This document shows positions 1 through 6,113 of a DNA stretch of 11,782 nt, one piece after another. The notes beneath the pieces were generated by a model. The model worked only from the letters and a program-made list of their open reading frames with translations, did no database searches and was not told the origin of the DNA. Numbering within the stretch: position 1 is the stretch's first letter; each line of letters opens with the position of its first letter. The position numbers and the translations under genes were made by a program. Origin of the DNA: Cesiribacter sp. (lineage in GTDB: Bacteria > Bacteroidota > Bacteroidia > Cytophagales > Cyclobacteriaceae); contig JASLAE010000180.1 in assembly GCA_030147305.1 (NCBI GenBank), positions 1 through 11,782 on the forward strand. The letters are read 5' to 3'.

Positions 1-189
1 CTTTACCGTTAACCTATTATAAGGGGAAAAAGTATTTGTGACAGAAATGATGGTAACCATTATCTGTTAAGGTATGCCAAACAATAGTAAAGCCAGCTAT
101 TGCATACTACAACAGAGCAAGTGTAGAGGTTAAGCCTCAGCCATGATTTCTATTTTTTTAGACTACTATATGTCCCTTTATTTCATCTT
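1..189. other. Non-coding leader upstream of the sigma factor gene
   Basis: I find no gene or gene tail here on either strand. The segment is AT-rich near the gene and would hold the promoter and 5' leader of the sigma factor gene. No convincing Bacteroidota-type promoter (TTTG, about 19 bases, TAnnTTTG) could be placed. A short interrupted palindrome (ATGGT-A-ACCAT, 50-60) and a longer interrupted stem (72-107) are the only visible structure. Confidence 0.6.
72..107 (+). repeat. Interrupted inverted repeat (possible leader stem-loop)
   Basis: GTATGC (72-77) and AATAG (83-87) together are the reverse complement of the continuous CTATTGCATAC (97-107). RNA could form an 11-bp stem with one 5-base bulge (78-82) and a 9-base loop (88-96). 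It lies about 80 bases before the sigma factor start, so it could be a leader hairpin or a protein-binding site. No T-tract follows, so it is not a terminator. It may be chance. Confidence 0.3.
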
Positions 190-193
190 TTGA
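170..193 (+). other. Seven-codon mini-ORF overlapping the sigma factor start
   Basis: An ATG at 170 opens a seven-codon frame (MSLYFIF) that ends in TGA at 191-193. That stop overlaps the TTG start of the sigma gene at 190-192 in the arrangement TTGA. This geometry is typical of stop-restart translational coupling. Alternatives are that the mini-ORF is chance, or that a one-base indel separates a true ATG start from the sigma frame. No ribosome binding site is visible in front of the ATG, which is usual in Bacteroidota. Confidence 0.25.
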
Positions 194-768
194 AACCCTA
201 CAACAAGCCATTAATTTCCCAAATTGGGGAGTTTCATGCTAATGAAACACACCTGGTTGCTCAGCTAAAAGGGCAGCAAAGGAATGCTTTGTGCTATTTG
301 TATGATCACTATTCAGCAGCTTTGTACAGCATGGTGCTAAGGATTGTAAAACAGGAAAGCATCGCTGAGGAAGTATTACAGGATGTTTTTTTGAAGATCT
401 GGAATTCCATGGATCAGTACAATGCAGGCAAAGGCCGACTCTTTACCTGGATGTTTCGTATTGCCCGTAATCTCTCGATAGATAAGATGCGCAGTAAAGA
501 ACTCCAGCGTGAGCTGAAAACCGATGCAATCGCTGATAACCTAGACACGATAAACCACCGCCACCACGATCTGCAGCACACTGATGCCATTGGCCTAGAC
601 AAGTTTTTAAACCAACTGCAGCAGGAAAATCAATTCATCATCAGGTTATTGTACCTGGAAGGCTATACCCACGCACAGATAGCAAAGGAATATGGCATTC
701 CTTTGGGTACGGTTAAAACCCGCCACCGCTCAGCCTTGATCCAGTTAAGAAAAATCCTGGGCATCTGA
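190..768 (+). CDS. ECF-type sigma-70 family RNA polymerase sigma factor
   Basis: This encodes a 192-residue extracytoplasmic-function sigma factor that would direct core RNA polymerase to a set of promoters. Region 2 spans about residues 36-104, with the core-binding segment AEEVLQDVFLKIW (59-71) and the -10 recognition helix including LFTWMFRIARN (84-94). Region 4 spans about 135-188, with a helix-turn-helix around YTHAQIAKEYGIPLGTVKTR (159-178) for -35 binding. The linker is short and His-rich (INHRHHD, 121-127), and regions 1 and 3 are absent, as expected for ECF factors. The overall pattern recalls the SigK-like group usually paired with an RskA-type anti-sigma factor, but no such gene follows: 270 non-coding bases separate it from the convergent kinase gene. 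The start is TTG; the frame is open back to 127 without an ATG, and the next in-frame ATG (codon 48) would cut into region 2. The target regulon is unknown. Confidence 0.93.
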   Translation: MKPYNKPLISQIGEFHANETHLVAQLKGQQRNALCYLYDHYSAALYSMVLRIVKQESIAEEVLQDVFLKIWNSMDQYNAGKGRLFTWMFRIARNLSIDKMRSKELQRELKTDAIADNLDTINHRHHDLQHTDAIGLDKFLNQLQQENQFIIRLLYLEGYTHAQIAKEYGIPLGTVKTRHRSALIQLRKILGI

Positions 769-1038
769 CCCCTTTCCTAGGCATAGCAGAGGCGAAAGCC
801 TCATTCGCCAAAAGAATAGTAAGACAGTTAGCGCACATCCTAAGTCAAAGCTGGTTTAGCCATTAGGGAATATTAAATGAAGTTCTTTTGGCTTTGATAT
901 TGCACAGGTGACAGGATCAGTGCCGGAAGCTGATATGCTTTTCATCTGCTATAAGCTGCCAGCAGCTCCTAAAAGGTAATAATTTGCCGAGGGTAAACGC
1001 TTCTTCTTTACAGGCTAAAGGCTTATTACTAATTACCT
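769..1038. other. Convergent intergenic region with small hairpins
   Basis: This lies between the 3' ends of the convergent sigma and kinase genes. Just after the sigma stop there are two mutually exclusive hairpins: GAGGC/GCCTC around a GAAA tetraloop (789-802), and GGCGAA/TTCGCC (791-809). Neither is followed by a T-tract. A near-perfect palindrome AGCTGC-CA-GCAGCT sits at 954-967. A 9-bp inverted repeat, AAAGGTAAT (972-980) and ATTACCTTT (1032-1040), flanks the kinase 3' end. No anti-sigma gene or remnant could be read in any frame. Transcript ends from both genes must fall here, but no canonical terminator is evident. Confidence 0.5.
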
Positions 1039-4000
1039 TTATTTATCACTTGATATGTAGACCTTGAATGTAGTACCTACTCCGGGTTTGCTACTTACTT
1101 CTATCTTACCTCTGTTATTCTCTACAATCCGCTTAACTATATAAAGGCCAATGCCGGTTCCTTCTACGTGCGTATGGAGGCGCTTAAACATCGTGAACAT
1201 CTTGGGTATTTGCTGTTCATTAATGCCCAGGCCATTATCCTGAACAGACAGCACAAAAAACCCATCTTCCCGGTTAGTCTTTACTTCTATCTGCAGGGGT
1301 CTCTCCTCAGCTCTGTATTTAATGGCGTTGGATAGTAGGTTGTGCAGAATGCTTCTTAGGTTTCTTCTGGCGAAGTGGATATTATGTGCCTGCAAGTCTT
1401 CTTGGATCCGGGCATTTGCCTGCTCGATACTCTGCTGCAGGTCCTGCTTAACATCGTCCAGGATTTCGGTTACAGACACTTCCTCCTTAGCTTCTGTTAA
1501 TCCTTTCTGTGCCTTTGTAATTTCTGTAAGGTCCAGGATGGTTCTTTGCAGTTTGGCGATAGAAGTATCCATCATGCCCAGTAATACATCCGGGTTTTTA
1601 CCATTAGCGCTTTTAAGTTGATGTTTTAAGGCTAAAACCAGGCCCTCCAGGTTAACGATAGGACTTCGTAAGTCGTGGGAGGCGGTATAGATGAAATTAT
1701 CCAGGTCGTTATTGATCTTTTCGAGCTCAGTATTCTTTTGACTAAGCTCCAGGTTCATCTCCTGCATAAGGCTTGCATTTTGCTCCAGGGCCTGCCTTGT
1801 CTTTACATGCTCTGATACTTCATACCCAAAAGCAATTATGCCACTTATGGAACCATCTGCTTCCCGCAAGGGCTCATATCGCACATTAAAGTACCTGGTA
1901 TATGGCTCGTTATTGCGTTTCCAATCCGAGAAAACCGGAAGTTCATTTCCTATGAAAGGCTCACCGTTTGTTAATACATTATGGTGTATTGCTATTATAC
2001 TGGGATCTGGGTTTGGGAACACCTCATCAATCCTTTTACCTTCTACTGAAAAATCAAGGTTGAACGCTTCAAGGTATCTGGGGTTGGCCAGTTCATACAC
2101 AAGCCCAAAACCACGCACAATACATAATAAAGAAGGTGCCTGCATAAAAGTGTTGTACAATCTGCTCCGGCTGGCTTCTGCCATATCAAAGGCTATCTTT
2201 TCCCGTACCAGAAGATCCGTAATTTCCTGATTAGCCTTTTGAAGTTGTTCCTGTGCTTTTTTCTGCTCAGTTATATCCGTGTTCGTCCCGATCCATCGCA
2301 CAATTTCGCCTTCAGCATTTTTTATCGCATAAGCCCGGGTTATAAACCAGCCGTACTCACCATCTGCCCTTCTCAGGGGGAAGGTTAACTCCAGGGTCTC
2401 CCCTTTGTGCCAGGCTTCTTTCATAAACGCCAGGATCCCTTCAATATAATCCGGATGATGCACCTTTTCCCATCCCCAGCCCTGCATCTCTTCAAAGGTG
2501 GTGCCGGTATAATCATACCAGCGTTGGTTATACCAAAATATCCACCCATCCGGATCTGCCATCCAGGCCAGGTTCTGAATGTTATTAGCAAAGCTGCGAA
2601 AGCGTTCTTCACTCTCCAGCAGCGCTTCTTTTGCCTGCCTGCGTCTGGTCAAATCTGTGGTTAAGGCAAAATAGCCAAGCACCTGCTCTTCAACTTTATA
2701 GGGTATATAGTCAATCAGAACATATTTTTCTCCCTCTATTGTGTAAAGCGTAGTTTCATATTGAAGGCGTTCTCCCTTGAGTACACGCTGAACATTACTT
2801 TTTACCCGATCATAGGCAGCAGGACCCATTATTTCACCCATTTGCTCTCCATATACCTCTTCCAGCTTCTTTCCATATACATCGGCCAAAGCAAGCCCAA
2901 ACCAGTCTTTATAGGTGTTATTGATAAAGCGGTACCTTTCTTCGGCATCTACATAAGTAATAAGTACGGGCAGGGCATTTGTAATTGCCCTCATTTGCTG
3001 CTCGCTTGCCACCAGTTCCTGTGTGCGTCTCTCCACCCGGGCCTGAAGCTGATCATTAGCCTCCTTCAATTGTTCTTCGGCTGTTTGCAATTCTTCCAGA
3101 GCAGCTGCCAGCGCTTTATTCTTTTCATGCAGCTCTATGAAGGCCTCCTGCTGCTGCTGTTGGGCCAGCTTTAGCTCAGTAACATCATGCATAACAACTA
3201 CTGCTCCCAGTTTCTTTCCTTCAGAGGACAGAATTGCCTGGCCTTTGACGAGCAGCATCCTTTTTTTTCCACTAACAGGGGCTATTACTATTTCTACACG
3301 CTCTACAAATCCTTCATGATAGGCCCTAAACAAAGGCACCTCTTCTTTAGCCAAAGGTGTTAGTGCATCGGCATGGTAGAGGTTGTAATGGGAAGACCAT
3401 TGTTCGGCAGAAAGCGCTTCTTCAGATATTCCATGAAACTCACGGGTTGCTTTGTTAAAAAACGACAGCACCCCATGCTCATCGCAGGCTACTATGCCAT
3501 CATCTATATGCTCCAGGATAGCATTAAGGAAATTGCGTTCTTTTTCAAGGGCTTGCTCCGTGGCAATTTGAACCTTTGCCTGCTGCTCCAGCTTTTCATT
3601 CTTCTGCCGAAGCTCATCTTGAGAAGCTATCAGCTGAACAAACTGTTCCTGAAGCTTCTCGTTGATGTCCTGATGTTCTTCCTGCTTAAGATCCACATAG
3701 AGGCTGAAGGCATACTGCTCTACTTCGGCATAGAAGAGATTTAACTCCCTGGCAACAGCTACAGCAGTATTTACATCACTGGTATAACGACCTACAAATT
3801 CCAGCAGGGCTTGCTGCCGCACATGATAACCCTGCACCAAATCTGCAATTGCAATACCACTTCTTGGAATATGGGATAAGGTGTCCATTTTCCACTTATG
3901 CAAACTTTCTTTTGAAAACTCAAGCGCATTCTGCTCAAGCACTTGATTCAGAAAAAGTTGCAGATTTCCTTTCATGAAGGATAGAAAATCAGGCTCACTC

Positions 4001-4197
4001 AGGTGAGTGAATAGTTTTATAAGCGACAAATCTACCTGCCGCGCAAGGGCTATATTAATCTCTGCTACTTCTTGCAAATGATTTTCTAAAAGAAAAGCTG
4101 CAAAACCTTTTAGATGGGGGAAATTCTTATCTGCAAGAGTAAGGTCTTTCATTTCTATGCATGCATAACAAGACGGAATATAAGAGAACTTGTACAC
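1039..4197 (-). CDS. Soluble multi-PAS sensor histidine kinase with RsbR-like N-terminal helical domain
   Basis: This encodes a 1052-residue sensor histidine kinase with no membrane segment or signal peptide, so it should sense cytoplasmic signals. A helical N-terminal domain (about 30-170) resembles the RsbR/RsbRD-type sensory domain. It is followed by coiled coil (172-222), PAS1 (about 222-345), coiled coil with a Q346-350 run (343-402), PAS2 (about 403-520), a PAS_3-like domain (about 530-645, with IGTNTDITEQ at its end), PAS4 (about 680-797), and a connecting coiled coil (797-833). The kinase core has the H-box SHDLRSP with His841 as phosphoacceptor, the N-box NLLSNAIKY (Asn957), the G1 box DNGLG (987-991), the F box FTMFKRLH (1001-1008) and the G2 box GTGIGLYIVKRIV (1013-1025). 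All catalytic motifs are intact. It has no receiver domain and no adjacent response regulator, so its partner must be encoded elsewhere. The open frame starts at a GTG (4197); ATG codon 16 (4150-4152) is an equally good or better start, and all domains lie downstream of it. The signal sensed cannot be told. Confidence 0.92.
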   Translation of the reverse strand: MYKFSYIPSCYACIEMKDLTLADKNFPHLKGFAAFLLENHLQEVAEINIALARQVDLSLIKLFTHLSEPDFLSFMKGNLQLFLNQVLEQNALEFSKESLHKWKMDTLSHIPRSGIAIADLVQGYHVRQQALLEFVGRYTSDVNTAVAVARELNLFYAEVEQYAFSLYVDLKQEEHQDINEKLQEQFVQLIASQDELRQKNEKLEQQAKVQIATEQALEKERNFLNAILEHIDDGIVACDEHGVLSFFNKATREFHGISEEALSAEQWSSHYNLYHADALTPLAKEEVPLFRAYHEGFVERVEIVIAPVSGKKRMLLVKGQAILSSEGKKLGAVVVMHDVTELKLAQQQQQEAFIELHEKNKALAAALEELQTAEEQLKEANDQLQARVERRTQELVASEQQMRAITNALPVLITYVDAEERYRFINNTYKDWFGLALADVYGKKLEEVYGEQMGEIMGPAAYDRVKSNVQRVLKGERLQYETTLYTIEGEKYVLIDYIPYKVEEQVLGYFALTTDLTRRRQAKEALLESEERFRSFANNIQNLAWMADPDGWIFWYNQRWYDYTGTTFEEMQGWGWEKVHHPDYIEGILAFMKEAWHKGETLELTFPLRRADGEYGWFITRAYAIKNAEGEIVRWIGTNTDITEQKKAQEQLQKANQEITDLLVREKIAFDMAEASRSRLYNTFMQAPSLLCIVRGFGLVYELANPRYLEAFNLDFSVEGKRIDEVFPNPDPSIIAIHHNVLTNGEPFIGNELPVFSDWKRNNEPYTRYFNVRYEPLREADGSISGIIAFGYEVSEHVKTRQALEQNASLMQEMNLELSQKNTELEKINNDLDNFIYTASHDLRSPIVNLEGLVLALKHQLKSANGKNPDVLLGMMDTSIAKLQRTILDLTEITKAQKGLTEAKEEVSVTEILDDVKQDLQQSIEQANARIQEDLQAHNIHFARRNLRSILHNLLSNAIKYRAEERPLQIEVKTNREDGFFVLSVQDNGLGINEQQIPKMFTMFKRLHTHVEGTGIGLYIVKRIVENNRGKIEVSSKPGVGTTFKVYISSDK

Positions 4198-4509
4198 AAT
4201 CTAAAGAACCAGCACTACAATTCTGGTAGCTTCACCTTCATCTTAATGTGATAAGGTAACATGCGACCAGGTGCTGTATCTGGCTTTTGAGCTGGACCCT
4301 ATAACAGCTTATTGGTTGCATATTCACCACTTTCCCGCTTAAGCATATGCATTGGTGCAAATCTTCTGATACAGAATTCTGCGCTTGTTATGGGTAATTC
4401 TAATGTTAGAACCTATACTACAGGCCTGAACTAATGTAGTCTTGGCTGAAAGTGGCCATTTAATTTTGGGAAGACTACTAAGATAAAAGGGAATACAGAA
4501 AGCTGGCTG

Positions 4510-4544
4510 AAAAATTAACCGGCCGGCAGACTGCTGCCACCGGT
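4510..4544 (-). terminator. Intrinsic terminator downstream of the lipase gene
   Basis: Read on the - strand, ACCGG-T-GGCAG, loop CAGT, CTGCC-GG-CCGGT forms a two-part GC-rich stem of 10 bp with a small internal loop. It is followed directly by TTAATTTTT. The hairpin occupies 4518-4544 and the T-tract is 4510-4514. It starts about 140 bases after the lipase stop codon and has the polarity expected for ending the lipase transcript. Confidence 0.7.
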
Positions 4545-4596
4545 ATCACCAGGCGGTTAGCATCAGCACTCCTGCTGAATTACCGGAAGAAAGTGT

Positions 4597-4619
4597 AAGT
4601 TGAAAATCAACTTTTGATT
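4597..4619. repeat. Two overlapping, mutually exclusive hairpins
   Basis: AAGTTGA (4597-4603) pairs perfectly with TCAACTT (4607-4613) around a 3-base loop. AATCAA (4605-4610) pairs perfectly with TTGATT (4614-4619), also with a 3-base loop. The two stems share the central bases, so only one can form at a time. They lie between the lipase stop and its main terminator. They could be a 3' processing or secondary termination structure, or an operator; no strong T-tract follows. Confidence 0.4.
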
Positions 4620-4686
4620 GGCTTAATGTTTAGGGGAACTCAGACCGAATACCTTGCCTGGTTTGTTTTATGACTTTACAAATAAG

Positions 4687-5892
4687 CTACTGATTCAGCG
4701 ATCTCATCCACTCCACAGCATCTAATACCATGGGTTCTATACTGCTTTGGTGCGTTCCGCCCGGAATCGGTATAAACTCTACGTTGGTTGCGCCCGCGGC
4801 TATAAACTGGTTATAGGTTGTTTCGGAAGTTTCGAAAAAGACAGTTTCATCTGCAGTACCGTGGTAAAGTCGGGTTGGGCTTTTGGGCACCCAATCCAGC
4901 AAGCTATTTTCAACCAAAGCCTGCTTTAAAGCCAGTTCCTCAGTTTCAATTCTTAGATTGGCATAGAAAGTCGGGTTAAATAAGTCAGTCGGGTTATTCG
5001 TTAACTGGCTATTTATTTCCTCTATGTCTAAGGAACCATTGAATAAATCAGGAATTTCCGAAGCATAAGGCTCGTTAAAGAAGTCACTCATGGGTCGTTC
5101 CCAATCGTAGGTGGTGTTGTACGACTGCACAATATAGGCCAGCAGCGCGGGGCTGTTGTAAACAGGCGTGGTAGCAATGCCATTTAGCATACCGGTTAAG
5201 TCGTAGCCACCTGCCCCGGCCACCACCCCTGTTAAGGTTAAATTGTGCGCCGGGTTGGTTTCTATTTCTTTCTGCGTTGCCATGGTCACGTATCCACCTT
5301 CGGAGTAGCCCAGCAAAAACAAGTTATCATTGAAGGCGATATTTTCTCTTTGCAGAAAGTATTTGGCCGCCTTAATTAAATCAATTACAGTAGCGGCAGC
5401 ATGTTGCTCATCGTAATAAGGATGAAATACCTCATCTGCCTCCCCAAAACCAATATAGTCCGGAATGATGGTTATAAAACCGGCAGCGGCGCCAATTTCA
5501 AACCTGGAAAAAGTTTCCGGGAAATTAGAAGGTGCTTTGGCCTTTAATGTCATGCTGCCATGCTGGGCGCTCAGCAGGGCGGGCGTGGTGGGCGTGTTAA
5601 GCGGTATAGCCAGTAAACCAGAAGCCTCAATGGGGCTTCCTTTGTACATGGTTTTGTAGATGATCCTGTAAAAAGAAACGTCATATTCAATGATAGGGAC
5701 TAAATTGCCAGCCCCTGCGTCTGCAGCATATCCTTGTAACAAGATCTTCGAAATAGTGCTCCTGGACTCGGCCGATACAAAAACCTCGCTGCCATCTGGT
5801 AGAACAGGATTATCATCATCGGAAAAAAGTCCGCAGCCGCCCAGCATTAGCAAACACCAGAGCAGACACCCGTTGATTGGCTTTATGTTCAT
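4687..5892 (-). CDS. Secreted lipase-type alpha/beta hydrolase lipoprotein
   Basis: This encodes a 401-residue serine hydrolase predicted to be a lipoprotein on the cell surface. The start chosen is the ATG at 5890-5892, because it places a short signal peptide (MNIKP, then a hydrophobic run) before the lipobox LGGC with acylated Cys20. An upstream in-frame ATG at 5946 would add 18 residues and bury the signal. After Cys20 comes GLFSDDDN, whose SDDD resembles the lipoprotein export signal that sends Bacteroidota lipoproteins to the outer surface. The hydrolase fold carries the nucleophile elbow GYSEGG with Ser197, Asp348 in HGTADE and His381 in GGTHQS, a complete catalytic triad in the expected order. 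The segment IIPDYIGFGEAD is typical of the secretory-lipase/large esterase group. The substrate (lipid, ester or peptide) cannot be fixed from sequence. It has its own terminator, and a clear terminator lies upstream of it, so it is probably monocistronic. Confidence 0.85.
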   Translation of the reverse strand: MNIKPINGCLLWCLLMLGGCGLFSDDDNPVLPDGSEVFVSAESRSTISKILLQGYAADAGAGNLVPIIEYDVSFYRIIYKTMYKGSPIEASGLLAIPLNTPTTPALLSAQHGSMTLKAKAPSNFPETFSRFEIGAAAGFITIIPDYIGFGEADEVFHPYYDEQHAAATVIDLIKAAKYFLQRENIAFNDNLFLLGYSEGGYVTMATQKEIETNPAHNLTLTGVVAGAGGYDLTGMLNGIATTPVYNSPALLAYIVQSYNTTYDWERPMSDFFNEPYASEIPDLFNGSLDIEEINSQLTNNPTDLFNPTFYANLRIETEELALKQALVENSLLDWVPKSPTRLYHGTADETVFFETSETTYNQFIAAGATNVEFIPIPGGTHQSSIEPMVLDAVEWMRSLNQ

Positions 5893-5900
5893 TTGAATTA

Positions 5901-5930
5901 AAAAAATAGATGAGATAACACCTGCTTCAA
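5901..5930 (-). promoter_or_regulatory. Possible Bacteroidota-type promoter of the lipase gene
   Basis: On the - strand a TTG (5930-5928) is followed after exactly 19 bases by TATTTTTT (5908-5901). The Bacteroidota consensus is TTTG, about 19 bases, then TAnnTTTG. The -7 element misses the final G and the -33 element misses its first T (ATTG). Transcription would begin only a few bases before the ATG at 5892, giving an almost leaderless mRNA. If real, this also argues against the upstream ATG at 5946. Confidence 0.28.
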
Positions 5931-5964
5931 TCACCCTACTGGCCATTGTATAGCTTCTTTCAAT

Positions 5965-6037
5965 AGCTAGTTTGCTTACAGCTAGTGTTTAGCGCTAATA
6001 TACTCCATTCTGATTTTACATCTATGCTGAAAATCAG
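5965..6037. repeat. Cluster of short repeats upstream of the lipase promoter
   Basis: Three elements fall within about 75 bases. A direct repeat AGCTAGT occurs at 5965-5971 and 5980-5986 with a 15-base period. A 10-bp perfect palindrome TTAGCGCTAA lies at 5989-5998. An 8-bp inverted repeat, CTGATTTT (6010-6017) and AAAATCAG (6030-6037), has a 12-base spacer. They sit between the metalloprotease terminator and the putative lipase promoter, where activator sites would be expected. Which regulator would bind is unknown. Confidence 0.35.
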
Positions 6038-6056
6038 ATAAATAGCTTTAAGGGAA

Positions 6057-6083
6057 TAAAAAAGCAGACGTGCCAGGTCTGCT
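6057..6083 (-). terminator. Intrinsic terminator of the metalloprotease gene
   Basis: AGCAGAC (6063-6069) and GTCTGCT (6077-6083) form a perfect 7-bp stem with a 7-base loop. On the - strand the stem is followed by seven T residues (complement of the A-run 6057-6063). It starts about 30 bases past the metalloprotease stop codon. The + strand also has a CTTTTTC after the stem, so the element could work in both directions, although no + strand gene reads into it. Confidence 0.88.
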
Positions 6084-6113
6084 CTTTTTCTTCCTTCCGG
6101 TGAATGCTTTGCT

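Larger units (their letters stand above)
4198..4686. other. Intergenic region between kinase and lipase genes
   Basis: This 489-base gap lies downstream of the lipase gene and upstream of the kinase gene on the - strand. No frame gives a credible protein. It contains the lipase terminator (4510-4544) and a pair of overlapping hairpins (4597-4619). The remaining 300 bases nearest the kinase start must hold its promoter, but I could not place a convincing TTTG/TAnnTTTG pair. The length and the terminator indicate that the kinase is transcribed separately from the lipase. Confidence 0.6.

Noticed and set aside
789..809. GAGGC-GAAA-GCCTC hairpin after the sigma gene as a terminator
   Set aside because: The stem is only 5 bp and is not followed by a T-tract, so I list it as a hairpin within the intergenic region but not as a terminator.
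3140..3170. Short CTG-type triplet run in the kinase gene
   Set aside because: It encodes only the short Gln run (346-350) in a coiled coil; it is in frame and too short to suggest phase variation.
5893..5946. Upstream ATG adding 18 residues to the lipase
   Set aside because: The extension would move a clear lipoprotein signal peptide away from the N-terminus and would lie across the putative promoter.
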